A stretch of 64,000 nt of DNA from Pelagibaculum spongiae (lineage in GTDB: Bacteria; Pseudomonadota; Gammaproteobacteria; Enterobacterales; Pelagibaculaceae): NCBI RefSeq assembly GCF_003097315.1, contig NZ_QDDL01000002.1, forward strand, positions 124,001 through 188,000. The letters are read 5' to 3'. The translations under genes and the position numbers were made by a program. The notes beneath the pieces were generated by a model, which saw nothing but the letters and a program-made list of their open reading frames with translations, had not been told where the DNA came from and searched no databases. This document shows positions 7,984-17,819 of the stretch, one piece after another. How positions within the stretch are numbered: position 1 is the stretch's first letter; each line of letters starts with the position of its first letter.

Positions 7984-8853
7984 ATGCTTAAACCAAAAAC
8001 AATTTGCAATGACAACGCTTTATTATGGAAAATAGGGCAGCCTAAAACGGTATATATTCGAGCTGCTACCTATGGCGCAAAAACAAAAGACAAGCATAAC
8101 ATTCCCGCCAACATGGAGGTGAAATTATATTTACATATGAATTATTTCGATGTCGCTACAATAGCTGATGGCATGCCTTATGATTATGGCTCATTTACTG
8201 CCCTTCCTCCTTCATTAGCATTTACTGACAAACCGATATATACCTGTGTTGATGGTAATGACAAGGCAATAATTCATACCTCTGCTGACTTTAAAGTTTT
8301 TCAAACCTTAAAGTCTATTACTCGAATCTTTAATATTTATCAGACCTTTGAAGGCAATGATTCAACGCCACCTTCAAAATTGAAAGCTGTTTCATCGTTT
8401 CGATCAGAAATGGAAGCTTTTGCATTACACGATACTGCTTATATTCATGTGATTGGAGAAACGAGTATATTGAAAATAATTAGTTATCTTAAAAAATTTA
8501 AAACGGTTCAATATGTAAATTTTTTACTTTCTGATTTTGTCGTAACAGGGCGTTTTAAGTCTCAATATACTCGCTCTAACCCGGCACCAAGTTTCAGTCT
8601 GCCCCAACCTAACCCCGAAGCAGAAAAAGTACGACAACAAATGATTGAAGAATATGGAACAGAGCATCAACTTCAAACTACAAAAGCAACATCTAGCGAC
8701 ATATCACTTGCAGATTCCGTTCCCGCCGATGAAGAATCAAAAAATGCAGCGCAGCTCTACCTCGATACACGACCACAAATGCGAGCACGGAGCAAACCGG
8801 TATCTGCGCCTTCTCTCCATCGCAGACAAGGAGCAATTCGAAGAAGATCTTAA
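7984..8853 (+). CDS. Hypothetical protein, unrecognised
   Basis: I do not recognise a family. The ATG at 7984 has AAGGAAAG about 11 bases upstream and is preferred over TTG 7957. The 289-residue product looks soluble, with no signal peptide or membrane helix. An N-terminal mixed region (about 1-200, e.g. PKTVYIRAATYGAKTKDKHN) is followed by a low-complexity, Ser/Pro/Glu-rich tail and a basic C-terminus (LHRRQGAIRRRS). It is flanked by radA (divergent) and the HAD gene, with no operon signal. Its AT-rich codon use differs a little from radA, which may suggest later acquisition. Confidence 0.6.
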   Translation: MLKPKTICNDNALLWKIGQPKTVYIRAATYGAKTKDKHNIPANMEVKLYLHMNYFDVATIADGMPYDYGSFTALPPSLAFTDKPIYTCVDGNDKAIIHTSADFKVFQTLKSITRIFNIYQTFEGNDSTPPSKLKAVSSFRSEMEAFALHDTAYIHVIGETSILKIISYLKKFKTVQYVNFLLSDFVVTGRFKSQYTRSNPAPSFSLPQPNPEAEKVRQQMIEEYGTEHQLQTTKATSSDISLADSVPADEESKNAAQLYLDTRPQMRARSKPVSAPSLHRRQGAIRRRS

Positions 8854-8900
8854 TAGCTGAGCTCATTTTCTAGCTAAGTTGAGCTGCTTTTTCATCAACG

Positions 8901-8940
8901 ATTAATCAGGAATGCTGTTGAATTAATATTCCTGATTAAT
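8901..8940. terminator. Inverted repeat, possible terminator or structural element
   Basis: ATTAATCAGGAAT at 8901-8913 pairs perfectly with ATTCCTGATTAAT at 8928-8940 (13 bp, 14-base loop). It follows the hypothetical gene by about 50 bases. There is no T-run after the stem, so intrinsic termination is uncertain. Confidence 0.45.
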
Positions 8941-9017
8941 GCGACTTAGAGCCCCTCTTTATTAACAAGACCCGTCCAGAGGGCTGAGCAACCCACCCGG
9001 CGGAGCGCTTAATCAAA

Positions 9018-9040
9018 GCATTTTGAAGTAGTTTGGGTAT
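9018..9040 (+). repeat. 23-nt dispersed intergenic motif, copy 1
   Basis: GCATTTTGAAGTAG followed by TTTGGGTAT. A copy with two differences lies at 59618-59640 and a weaker one on the minus strand at 49125-49147. All three are in intergenic DNA near gene starts; function unknown. Confidence 0.6.
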
Positions 9041-9075
9041 ACAATCTGTGCATTGTTTATCTTGATTTTCCAGCC

Positions 9076-9831
9076 ATGACACCTTCATTATTGATTTTTG
9101 ACCTGGATGGTACTGTCTATCAAGGCAACCAGGTTATCGCCGGTGCGCCGGAGTTTTTTAGCCAGCTTGTCAGCAACAACATCCGCTACATATTCGCCAC
9201 TAACCGAGCCGATCGCCGCGCTGAAGTCGTTAGCGAGCAATTGAATTTACTGGGTATTGCCTGCCAACCCGATCAAGTGATTACCTCATCAATGGTCGCT
9301 GCAGACATGGTTGCTGGCCAACGAGTATTCGCGATTGGCGGAGAAGCTGTTAGTTATTACCTAGAACAACAAGGCTGCGTTCTTGCCAGCGATCAAGTTG
9401 ATAGTGTGGTAGTTGGTTTTGATCCGGAAATTAATCTGGAAAAGCTGACTATCGCAACACGATTGATCAAAAATGGTGCGCACTTTATTGGCACCAATCC
9501 TGATCCAACCATTCTGCTGGATGATGGCCTAATGCCAGAATGCGGTGCTTTGCTGGGTGCAATTGAGATTTCAACTAACCAGAAGCCGAAAATTGTTGGC
9601 AAGCCTGAAGCGGCCATGATTCATTTTGCGTGTAAAAAAGCAGGCGTTAATCCTGAGCAAGCCATCATGATTGGTGATTATTTATATACCGACATCGCTG
9701 CAGCCAATGCTGCAGGTTGTAAATCGGTATTACTGCTAACCGGCATTAGTACCCAAGAACAATTAGATAGCTCTGATATTCAACCAAGTCATGTATGCAG
9801 CACATACGATGAACTAGCGTCATACATATAA
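9076..9831 (+). CDS. HAD-IIA family phosphatase (NagD-like)
   Basis: This is probably a phosphatase of sugar phosphates or nucleotides in the HAD superfamily, subfamily IIA. The nucleophile motif DLDGTVYQG is at residues 8-16, motif II is TNRADR, motif III Lys is in GKPEAAMIHFACKK, and motif IV is MIGDYLYTDIAAANAAG. The 251-residue length is normal. Substrate cannot be read from sequence, so I give no gene symbol. It stands alone, with about 300 bases of non-coding DNA after it. No good ribosome site precedes ATG 9076, but the protein begins with the family's usual short lead-in. Confidence 0.85.
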   Translation: MTPSLLIFDLDGTVYQGNQVIAGAPEFFSQLVSNNIRYIFATNRADRRAEVVSEQLNLLGIACQPDQVITSSMVAADMVAGQRVFAIGGEAVSYYLEQQGCVLASDQVDSVVVGFDPEINLEKLTIATRLIKNGAHFIGTNPDPTILLDDGLMPECGALLGAIEISTNQKPKIVGKPEAAMIHFACKKAGVNPEQAIMIGDYLYTDIAAANAAGCKSVLLLTGISTQEQLDSSDIQPSHVCSTYDELASYI

Positions 9832-9900
9832 CCACGCTACTTCAAATTTTGACCTCACAATTTAAAATGACTTAGGTGTAAATCTACCTAGCAAACGATG

Positions 9901-9924
9901 AGTGGTCATTACTAAATGACCACT
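9901..9924. terminator. Perfect hairpin after the HAD gene
   Basis: AGTGGTCATT-ACTA-AATGACCACT is a 10-bp perfect stem with a 4-base loop, about 70 bases after the HAD stop. There is no downstream T-tract; it may still stop or process the transcript. The rest of 9832-10135 shows no gene. Confidence 0.5.
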
Positions 9925-10135
9925 ACTCCCTGAAGTCTTGCTTCAATTCAATTCATACAAATTCAATACAACTATCTATTTACAAAGAAAAATCACACTA
10001 AACCAACGCTACTCTAGCCTGGTTTTCACCCCGTTTTTTGAAGCATAAATACCATATTTGCAAATGTGCAAAGAAATGATAGGCTGCATATGTAACATTT
10101 ATTCACCTCCATAACATCATAATAACGAGGTTGAA

Positions 10136-10942
10136 ATGACACATAAGCCGAGGAACTACTTGCCTCTTTTGCTGCTTCTCCCCTTTCAGATTGGGGCTCA
10201 GGAGCAACCTTGGTCAGCAACAATTGCAACTGCTGCTTCGACCAATGCCTATCAATATGGCGAGACAGATAATGCTCGGAGTTTATCTCTGGACATTATC
10301 GCCAATTACAAAATCGCAACAAATCAAACGCTAACATTACTCAGTGGTGTATCCCAAGATTTAGATGACGGTAAAGAAGACGGCTTTAGTAACAGCTGGA
10401 TTTTTTATAAAAATGCTGCCTGGAAAAACATCACACCTGATACCGATGTTAGCTACCGATTCGGTCTGCAACTGCCTACCAGCGAATACTCAAACAAAAC
10501 CAAAAAATATGCCGCGCTCAGAGCTGAATTACCGATGGTGTATTCCATTCAGAGCGATTGGCTTAAAGGCTGGAATTTTGGTTTTACTCCGAGACTCACT
10601 AGAAATTTTTATGAAAGAACAACGCCTATCGAGGGTAGTCGTGCTTTTGTAGAAATTGAGTTAAGGGGCGCTGCATCTCTATCGGGGGATTTAGCCAACA
10701 ACCTTTCTGCATCTATCAACGGTTATTTCCGTCGCGATAAACCCTTCGATAATGGCTGGCGCTCCCCCAGATATGGACTCGGCTTCGATCTAAGTTACTC
10801 ACTTCCTGAGGATTTCAGTGTTTCCGCTGGTTTTAGTAACCAAGGCGCACTTTATGATTCTGAGCGAGGAGATAAAGGTGATGTATCACTGATAGATCGT
10901 GAAGGTACAGAGTTTTATCTCTCGCTAGAAAAATCTTTATAA
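10136..10942 (+). CDS. Secreted beta-barrel-like outer membrane protein
   Basis: The 268-residue protein begins with a signal peptide (MTHKPRNYLPLLLLLPFQIGAQEQ). The rest shows alternating polar/aromatic strands such as LSLDIIANYKIATNQTLTLLSG, VSYRFGLQLPTSEY, FVEIELRGAASLSG and YGLGFDLSYSLPEDFSVSAGF, as in a small outer-membrane barrel. It does not end in the usual aromatic residue (it ends LSLEKSL), so barrel insertion is inferred. GAGG lies about 4-7 bases before the ATG. The stop is 24 bases before the next ATG, so it is almost surely co-transcribed with the large lipoprotein that follows. Confidence 0.75.
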   Translation: MTHKPRNYLPLLLLLPFQIGAQEQPWSATIATAASTNAYQYGETDNARSLSLDIIANYKIATNQTLTLLSGVSQDLDDGKEDGFSNSWIFYKNAAWKNITPDTDVSYRFGLQLPTSEYSNKTKKYAALRAELPMVYSIQSDWLKGWNFGFTPRLTRNFYERTTPIEGSRAFVEIELRGAASLSGDLANNLSASINGYFRRDKPFDNGWRSPRYGLGFDLSYSLPEDFSVSAGFSNQGALYDSERGDKGDVSLIDREGTEFYLSLEKSL

Positions 10943-10966
10943 GAATAAAAATTGGAGAAAATAATA

Positions 10967-13900
10967 ATGAAAAAGTGGTTACCATTTGCACTGGTGCCCT
11001 TGATGGCTACCGGTTGTTTTGAGAAGTCAGCAGAATATCAAGAGGTAGATAAAGACGCTGACCTAATTTCAAAAAATGCAATTAATTTAAATACGACCTA
11101 TCTATACGTCCCATCAACAAGCGCAGCACCAAGATACGCGATATCTCAATTCCCATTTTACCAAGGTGAAGAAAAGCTTGTTCAGCTGCATTTCTCAAAA
11201 AAAGGGCTCGAAGTACTAGAGCTTGACCGTGATGCAGAACTTAACGACAAAGGTATGATTGTTCCTGGTCGCTATGTTACTGACAATGAAGCAAGTGTTA
11301 AATACTCTCCAGTTTTAACTATTCCTGGCGAACACATTGATTTCCGTTGTAATGAAGACGAATTTGGTGAATGCACTAACTCGGAAGAAGTTATTCCAGG
11401 AGACGACGACGGAGAGGAAACATGGAAGGGATTTGCTTACTTTGATCCTGAATATAAAGGTATTATTCAACATGAACTGAACACCACCAATTGGTTTTTT
11501 GAAGGTGGCGGTCTAGATCTTACTGAAACAAAAGTAATTAGCTATGAAGTAAAAGATGGTGTAATTGATATTGAACTGGAAAAAACTTTCCAGGTTCAGG
11601 AATCAGCAATTTTCGATCACTACAACAATGGGTTAAGCGACCTATCATTCAAAAGTCGTTTCCACTATTCTTTAGTAGATATCAACAAGCTGGCAAGTAA
11701 AGATTATACACCAGTCTATTATGCGGATACTGACCACGATACTTTTGGTTTCTTTAAAGATGAAATTAATAAATATAATGTTAATGGCACTTGCTATAAC
11801 GATTGCAAAGTAAGCCATTTATTGAATCGATTTAATCCTACAAAAGAAACGCTTGACTATCATTTGAGCGGTACTTTCTTAAAGCCTGAAAACAAAATAT
11901 TTTTAGATGCTACAGAAGAAGTTTTCCAAGCCATCAACCCAATGATGCAAGCTGCTGGCGTACCACCAGTTAAATTGATTACACCAGAGTCAGTGGAAAC
12001 TGCTCGGAATTCTGGTGATTTACGAATCAATATGATCAATTTAGTGGATGACCCACTAGAAAATGGTTTGCTTGGATATGGCCCTTCAGTATCTCACCCA
12101 TTAACCGGTGAAATTGTTAAGGCACACATCAACCAATATTCTGGCGTAGCAAGAACCATCACTCGCAGGCATTGGAATGAACTAGTTCGCTTATTTAACC
12201 GTGATGCCATTGCAAAAACACCTGCAATAGTCGCTGAGAGATCTACATCTCTTATTGGCGAAAATCAGGCTGACACCGATCCTCAATCAACAGAAAGAGC
12301 ATTACTGCTGCCGGTAACGAATGGTATTTCTCAAATTGATCGCGCTACTGTTGAGAAAGCTAAGCAAGCAAGTCGCAGACAAGTTCACATCGACGACTTA
12401 CAAGTAATTGAAAAGAATCGCGATGTAACATCAAAAGAATTTAACTTTAACAATGAATTGCTAGTTGAAGAAAAACGCCTTTTACAATGGGGCGAGCAAA
12501 CTGCACTTGGCGTTGAAGCATCGTGGGTTTCATCCACCGTCAAAGGTTTTTTACCTGGGCTTGATGAAAATGACTCTCGCTGGAATGTTGAAGGTAAGTT
12601 AATTGCTTGGGATAACTTAAGTGACGAAGCGCAACGGATTATTTCTGATGCGGTTGCAGTATATGTCTATAAAACCACTTTGGTTCACGAGCTTGGCCAC
12701 AACTTAGGCTTGAGACATAACTTTAAAGGCTCACTGGATGGAAATAATTTCTATTCTGAAGCTGAAGTTAATGAATTAAATCTAAAGCATGTTCCTGCTT
12801 ACAGCTCTGTAATGGATTACGCACCTTCTGTTCTGGATGAATTGCCAGTATGGGGCAAGTATGATTTAGCAGCATTCCGCTTCGCATATAAGCGTGAACT
12901 TGATTTAGTCGCTGAAAATACTGCTGATGTCGAAAATCAACAACTGACTTTTTCATTAGATGCTTATGACACTATTTATAATGCAGAAATCAAAAACTCT
13001 GACGGTGATAACAGCCAAGACGGCAGTCTGAAACTACCTTACGGTGTTGTTGATTTTATTGAAAATATCAACGCATTAAAAGATGAATCAGACCGTGACG
13101 TAAAAAATGCTACTAGCGAAATGCTTGCTGCACAGGCTAAAGCTGATTCATATAGAGAAATTACCCAGCGCGTACTATCACTTAATAATGCTGAGTATTA
13201 CCGAGATGAGAATGAAAACTCTCAAGCAGAGCAGTATGGAATTATCGATGCTGAAACAGCATTAATTAATGACAGAATAGAACAGCTAAAAGCTGACGAC
13301 TTAACTGATGAAGATCGATCCAGATTAACAGCAGAAATCGATCAAGCACGCGACAATATTGCAGCCAGCCAAAAAGTGATTGGCGATTTAGAAGCTGCGC
13401 ATATCGCTTTAGAAAATGCTGTTGCGTCAGCTCGAGATTTATATGCTCAAGTATTCTTGAATAACAGGCAGTTTATTGTTGAAAACTTTGCATTGCAGTT
13501 AGATAGCTATTTAGATCATTACGATTTGGCCGAAGATGAAGCTGAAAAATTGCAAGCTAGTCTGGCGTCATTAGACGAAACAGACACTCGCTATTTTTCA
13601 TCTGAAGAGCTCATCAAACACCAGGAAACTATTCAAACTCAGCAACAACGACTAGATGATTTATTTACTTTTATCGATTATGTCAAGCCTAACCCGAATG
13701 ATTCTAGAACGAATATTGATAATCGTTATTCCGAAATTTCTTTTGAATACTACCAAGTAGCCAATGAAATTAGTCAGCTGAAAAATGATATCCCTCAAGT
13801 TGAAGCATTTTCAGATAATGCCAAGCAATCGCTTGATGTTGTGATAAATGATTTTGAGGTTATTAAAGAAATATCAGAAAAAACTGAAGAGCAGAAAGAA

Positions 13901-16111
13901 GAGTTTGACCGCCTTGAAGCAGAAATGATTCAAGCACAAGAGCTATACAATGGATCTGTTTCATATCTTGCGCAGCTAAGAAATTCGCTATCTGGAAAAC
14001 TAAGTCAATTAACTACTTTAAAACGTGATATCGACCAAAATAAGAATGAAATTCTTAAAGGTCAGCAACATTTTTCAGAGATCTTCTCATTATTTGATGG
14101 CGATCAGAATAACGGTGAATACCCTGTTTGGAAAATCGAAATTGGTTCTTATATAGCAGAAGTCTCTGCAACAGATATTGATTTAGAAAAAGCAACTGCG
14201 GCATACGATTTAGCCAACGCTAAATCAGAAAGCCTTAAACAGTCTTTCTCTAAAATTGATATTTTAAGTGACGATACTAAAGAATTACTTTCTTACTACA
14301 ATCCAAGAAGTTACGAATTCTGTACTGATGGGAACGTTTCATTAAACAACGATTGTAATCGTTTTGATGAGGGCACCAATTTATCAGAAATTGTTGATTA
14401 TTGGATTCAACGCTACATCGATGGTTTTGAAACTAGCAATACCCGTAATGGTCGCACTAACTTCTACGAAGATCACATCATTAATTATGCTGCAAGACGT
14501 TTGAACCAGCAAAATCAAATGAGAGATGTAATAGAAGATTACGATCTATATAAAAGCATCACTGACAACAACATCGATGGTTATGCAGATTTCTGCGGTC
14601 GTGAACTAGCCAAACAACCACTCGAAATTAGCCAAGGATTTGCTAGTTTCTGTGGTCGGTTACTTGCCGTAAATGACAGTGCGGTAAAAGTAGGACAATT
14701 CTTATTAGAGCTAGCGTCTATGCCTGATCACACATGTGAATTGAAAGGCACTGACATTACTGGCGCTGAAAAGTACTTTACTATGCCACTATCTGAGTTA
14801 TTTGGTGATTTGAACTACCGCGCACTGCCAAAAGGCTACCCTGCACCGTTAAGCTGTTTTGACCAAGGCATGCAACAAGCACTTAAAGCAAATGATTTAA
14901 ATAAATCGATTGGCTTTGATGCTTTAGAAGTTGGTGATGATTTCGATACAGGTTATCGTGCGGTAGACGTTGTTTCAGAAACTGGCCGTTATTTAAATGG
15001 TTTTAGAAATAACGATCCGTCCCATAAATTCTCTAATGATCGTTCTGTTTTAGGTACTTGGGTTGATCGCGTATTTGCAATTGAAACACTGGCACGTCGC
15101 GCATCATTGCGCCCGACTACTGACGAGGGCACTTCTGCATTAACAGATATTCCTGAAATCAAAGCCGGCTTTAATGAATTTGCTCGCTATATCACCTTAG
15201 GCGGCTCATCAACTAACGGCGTTAAGTTCACTGATGCCCAAGGCAATCCTGTTACACCAAAAGCACAATACAGCTACGACGGCTTGCAGAAAATTGCAGA
15301 GCCATTGTCTTATTGGTCAGAAAGTTTAATTAGCCGCTTAGGTTTAAATGATTTCTCTAAGACAGAAGTAACCAAAGCATTATTGAACAAAGTTTGGTAT
15401 GGAGCTGATGTAACCGGATCATGGCGCTCGGATTGGGCAGAAGAAGCCAGAGGTTTAGTCAACATGGTTTCTAGCCGTTACTATGATCAGCAAAACGAAG
15501 AGCTTGATGCACTTACCTTAACTCACGATGGTTTTGTTTATCAGGCAACTGCTGATAACCGCATTGCCTATGAAATTATTCAAAACCAATTTTGGAATAA
15601 ACAGCTTACAAGGTTAAGCACCGGAGGTGTTAATTTCGAAGCGATATTAGATACTAAAACTTTCGCTGATGAGAATTATCAGCAATTGGCTTTAGCATCG
15701 TGGAAAGTAATGGACACCACTGGTACCGATAATAACGATCTTTACCAGCTTGCAGAATTTATCTTCACTTATGGTATGGATAACATTAGATCTCAAATTG
15801 GTTTAGTGTTCCAAATTGGTAACTTCAGTGCTGATTATTCTACTTGGTTCGCAACCGACCGAGACCGTGACGCATTCTGGAAAGCAATGAGAATCGTTGA
15901 AAGTGCCGAGAGCCTCGGTGATCTTGAGTTATTGTTTGACCAAATAACTGATCAGAAAATAGATATTGTATCTAAATTGGAAAGTGCCGATGAAGCAACT
16001 ATCGAAGCATACCAAGTTAACTACAACGCCTTATCTCTATACATTTCCGGTGAGTTAGCGCCATTGTCAGCTAAGCAACTTAACGTATTGCCATTACTCC
16101 CTAGAAGATAA
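10967..16111 (+). CDS. Very large lipoprotein zinc metalloprotease (metzincin-like) with coiled-coil insertion
   Basis: The 1714-residue product starts MKKWLPFALVPLMATGC, a lipoprotein signal with the acylated Cys at 17; I use ATG 10967 with GGAGAAA 6 bases upstream instead of TTG 10952. The zinc site is HELGHNLGLRH at 574-584 (HExxHxxGxxH), with a Met-turn SSVMDY around M616, as in the 'zinc-dependent metalloprotease' lipoproteins carrying DUF5117/DUF4953-type domains. Residues about 700-1100 form a long, charged heptad-rich coiled coil (e.g. DDLTDEDRSRLTAEIDQ, SEKTEEQKEEFDRLEAEMI). A long C-terminal domain has paired cysteines. It probably acts at the cell envelope, possibly with the barrel protein upstream. 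Substrate unknown. Confidence 0.85.
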   Translation: MKKWLPFALVPLMATGCFEKSAEYQEVDKDADLISKNAINLNTTYLYVPSTSAAPRYAISQFPFYQGEEKLVQLHFSKKGLEVLELDRDAELNDKGMIVPGRYVTDNEASVKYSPVLTIPGEHIDFRCNEDEFGECTNSEEVIPGDDDGEETWKGFAYFDPEYKGIIQHELNTTNWFFEGGGLDLTETKVISYEVKDGVIDIELEKTFQVQESAIFDHYNNGLSDLSFKSRFHYSLVDINKLASKDYTPVYYADTDHDTFGFFKDEINKYNVNGTCYNDCKVSHLLNRFNPTKETLDYHLSGTFLKPENKIFLDATEEVFQAINPMMQAAGVPPVKLITPESVETARNSGDLRINMINLVDDPLENGLLGYGPSVSHPLTGEIVKAHINQYSGVARTITRRHWNELVRLFNRDAIAKTPAIVAERSTSLIGENQADTDPQSTERALLLPVTNGISQIDRATVEKAKQASRRQVHIDDLQVIEKNRDVTSKEFNFNNELLVEEKRLLQWGEQTALGVEASWVSSTVKGFLPGLDENDSRWNVEGKLIAWDNLSDEAQRIISDAVAVYVYKTTLVHELGHNLGLRHNFKGSLDGNNFYSEAEVNELNLKHVPAYSSVMDYAPSVLDELPVWGKYDLAAFRFAYKRELDLVAENTADVENQQLTFSLDAYDTIYNAEIKNSDGDNSQDGSLKLPYGVVDFIENINALKDESDRDVKNATSEMLAAQAKADSYREITQRVLSLNNAEYYRDENENSQAEQYGIIDAETALINDRIEQLKADDLTDEDRSRLTAEIDQARDNIAASQKVIGDLEAAHIALENAVASARDLYAQVFLNNRQFIVENFALQLDSYLDHYDLAEDEAEKLQASLASLDETDTRYFSSEELIKHQETIQTQQQRLDDLFTFIDYVKPNPNDSRTNIDNRYSEISFEYYQVANEISQLKNDIPQVEAFSDNAKQSLDVVINDFEVIKEISEKTEEQKEEFDRLEAEMIQAQELYNGSVSYLAQLRNSLSGKLSQLTTLKRDIDQNKNEILKGQQHFSEIFSLFDGDQNNGEYPVWKIEIGSYIAEVSATDIDLEKATAAYDLANAKSESLKQSFSKIDILSDDTKELLSYYNPRSYEFCTDGNVSLNNDCNRFDEGTNLSEIVDYWIQRYIDGFETSNTRNGRTNFYEDHIINYAARRLNQQNQMRDVIEDYDLYKSITDNNIDGYADFCGRELAKQPLEISQGFASFCGRLLAVNDSAVKVGQFLLELASMPDHTCELKGTDITGAEKYFTMPLSELFGDLNYRALPKGYPAPLSCFDQGMQQALKANDLNKSIGFDALEVGDDFDTGYRAVDVVSETGRYLNGFRNNDPSHKFSNDRSVLGTWVDRVFAIETLARRASLRPTTDEGTSALTDIPEIKAGFNEFARYITLGGSSTNGVKFTDAQGNPVTPKAQYSYDGLQKIAEPLSYWSESLISRLGLNDFSKTEVTKALLNKVWYGADVTGSWRSDWAEEARGLVNMVSSRYYDQQNEELDALTLTHDGFVYQATADNRIAYEIIQNQFWNKQLTRLSTGGVNFEAILDTKTFADENYQQLALASWKVMDTTGTDNNDLYQLAEFIFTYGMDNIRSQIGLVFQIGNFSADYSTWFATDRDRDAFWKAMRIVESAESLGDLELLFDQITDQKIDIVSKLESADEATIEAYQVNYNALSLYISGELAPLSAKQLNVLPLLPRR

Positions 16112-16142
16112 AAATAGAAAGTAACGGTACAACGTAAAAACA

Positions 16143-16178
16143 AAAGGCGTTTATTGGAAACAATAAACGCCTTTTTTC
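16143..16178 (+). terminator. Strong intrinsic terminator
   Basis: AAGGCGTTTATT-GGAAAC-AATAAACGCCTT followed by a T-run. The A-run before the stem lets it also act on the minus strand, serving both the metalloprotease operon and the convergent dehydrogenase gene. Confidence 0.92.
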
Positions 16179-16188
16179 ATCGAGCTAA

Positions 16189-17043
16189 TTACTTCCTCGC
16201 AATCACACTCGAATCCAACTCACCATCGCCTTTCTCTACCGCTTTATTTAAATCATCGGTCACTCTTTGTGCAGCCGTTAAATCAAGCCCCAGTGCTACA
16301 GCATTTTCCATTACAATATTCATATCTTTTAAATGCAATGCGGCTTTAAATCCTGGCTTAAAATTATTATCAATTAATCGTTGGCCATGAATTTCCATTA
16401 CCCGGCTTTGGGCAAAACCACCTAAAAGCGCTTTTCTGACTTCGGCAAAATCAACATCTTGTGCACCGGCATATTTCAACGCTTCACCGGCAGCAGCAAC
16501 CGTCGCACCGACCATAATTTGGTTGCAGCCTTTAGCAACTTGGCCTGCACCATGATCACCGATATGGGTAATAGTTTTACCCATGGTTTGCAAAACTGAC
16601 GAAACTCTAGCCAATACTTCAGGCTTACCTCCAGCCATAATAGTCAGCGTGGCATTTCTGGCACCAACATCTCCGCCAGAGACTGGTGCATCGAGCATAT
16701 CGATATTTTTTTCTGCTAGCTTGGCGGCAATTTCTCGGGTGGTTGCCGGGGAAATGGTCGACATATCAACCACCACACAACCTGGTTGTGCACCTTCAAT
16801 AATACCCTGTTCACCCAAAATAACGGCTTCAACATCTGGCGTATCGGAGACACAAGTAATGACCATATCACTGGCAACAGCCACTTCAGCAGCAGAGCTG
16901 TACACTATCATTCCTAGTGCTTTAGCTTGGTCAGTAATAGCTTGCTTACGCGCCCAAACATGTAATTGATAGCCAGCCTTTTGGATGTTCTTCGCCATGG
17001 CGAAACCCATAATACCCAAGCCAATAAAACCAATGTTTTTCAT
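16189..17043 (-). CDS. NAD(P)-dependent beta-hydroxyacid dehydrogenase, tartronate-semialdehyde reductase type
   Basis: This 3-hydroxyisobutyrate/6-phosphogluconate dehydrogenase-family enzyme has an N-terminal Rossmann motif GFIGLGIMG (residues 5-13), substrate-binding DAPVSGGDVGARNATLTIMAGG, and the catalytic Lys in GHGAGQVAKGCNQIMV. The wording DAPVSGGDVGARNATL and GQVAKGCNQ resembles 2-hydroxy-3-oxopropionate (tartronate semialdehyde) reductase GarR/GlxR, which reduces tartronate semialdehyde to D-glycerate. AAGGAG lies about 10 bases before the ATG at 17043. It sits 28 bases after an FAH-family hydrolase on the same strand, so the two probably form one transcript. Exact substrate is inferred. 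Confidence 0.85.
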   Translation of the reverse strand: MKNIGFIGLGIMGFAMAKNIQKAGYQLHVWARKQAITDQAKALGMIVYSSAAEVAVASDMVITCVSDTPDVEAVILGEQGIIEGAQPGCVVVDMSTISPATTREIAAKLAEKNIDMLDAPVSGGDVGARNATLTIMAGGKPEVLARVSSVLQTMGKTITHIGDHGAGQVAKGCNQIMVGATVAAAGEALKYAGAQDVDFAEVRKALLGGFAQSRVMEIHGQRLIDNNFKPGFKAALHLKDMNIVMENAVALGLDLTAAQRVTDDLNKAVEKGDGELDSSVIARK

Positions 17044-17071
17044 TGCTGATAACTCCTTAATTATTTCTAAC

Positions 17072-17737
17072 TTATTTAAAGGCAGCTAAAAATGAAAAGC
17101 TATTTTGCAAAGTCATTTTTAATTGATCGCCCGACTCAACCGGCCCAACACCTGCTGGCGTGCCGGTTAAAATAATATCACCCGGCTGTAGGGTAAAGGT
17201 CTCGCTGATATGGCTGATTAACTGTGAAATCGACATAATCATGTCTTGGCTATTACCGGTTTGCTGCAGTTGATCATTTCGGTGCAGGGTAAAATTTATT
17301 TCAGTCAGATCTTTGATTTGTGAAATTTCAACCCACGGTGCAATTGGACAGCTATCGTCAAATGCTTTGGCGCGTTCCCACGGGTGACCTTTTTGTTTTA
17401 ATTGATTTTGCAGGTCACGCAATGTCAGATCTAACGCGAGGGTAATATGAGAAATCCCCGCCAGTGTTTCAACTTCAGATACATTTTTTAGCGGTTTGCT
17501 CACTAACACGGCGACTTCTAATTCATGGTGGCAACTACCTTGTCCTGTCGGTAACTCAATTGGCTTTAGCAAGTCAATTAATGCGCTGGCCGGTTTGAGA
17601 AACAGCAATGGCTGGCTAGGCACGGCATTACCGAGCTCTTTGGCATGCTCAGCGTAATTGCGCCCGACACACACCACTTTTCCAACGGGGATATTCAGGC
17701 TAAGGCCATTCGTAGTAAGATGGGAGAAGCTGATCAT
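17072..17737 (-). CDS. Fumarylacetoacetate hydrolase (FAH) family protein
   Basis: This resembles YcgM/FAHD1-type acylpyruvate hydrolases or oxaloacetate decarboxylases. Motifs are VGRNYAEHAKELGN, PLLFLKPASALI, the metal-binding HHELEVAVLV, and ILTGTPAGVGPVESGD. I choose the ATG at 17737 (MISFSHL), which has AGGA about 11 bases upstream; the ATG at 17779 has no ribosome site and adds a charged lead-in atypical of the family. The resulting 221 residues fit the small FAH class. The stop is 28 bases before the dehydrogenase gene. Confidence 0.85.
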   Translation of the reverse strand: MISFSHLTTNGLSLNIPVGKVVCVGRNYAEHAKELGNAVPSQPLLFLKPASALIDLLKPIELPTGQGSCHHELEVAVLVSKPLKNVSEVETLAGISHITLALDLTLRDLQNQLKQKGHPWERAKAFDDSCPIAPWVEISQIKDLTEINFTLHRNDQLQQTGNSQDMIMSISQLISHISETFTLQPGDIILTGTPAGVGPVESGDQLKMTLQNSFSFLAAFK

Positions 17738-17819
17738 ATTGCTTTTATCCTGCTTTGAGTTGACCTGCTCGAAACCCATCGAGCAGCACAGAGGCAGAGA
17801 TTATCTCAGTGAGGGGAGA

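Noticed and set aside
17658-17819. N-terminal extension of the secreted protein at 17.8 kb
   Set aside because: It overlaps the divergent FAH gene and removes the signal peptide from the N-terminus.
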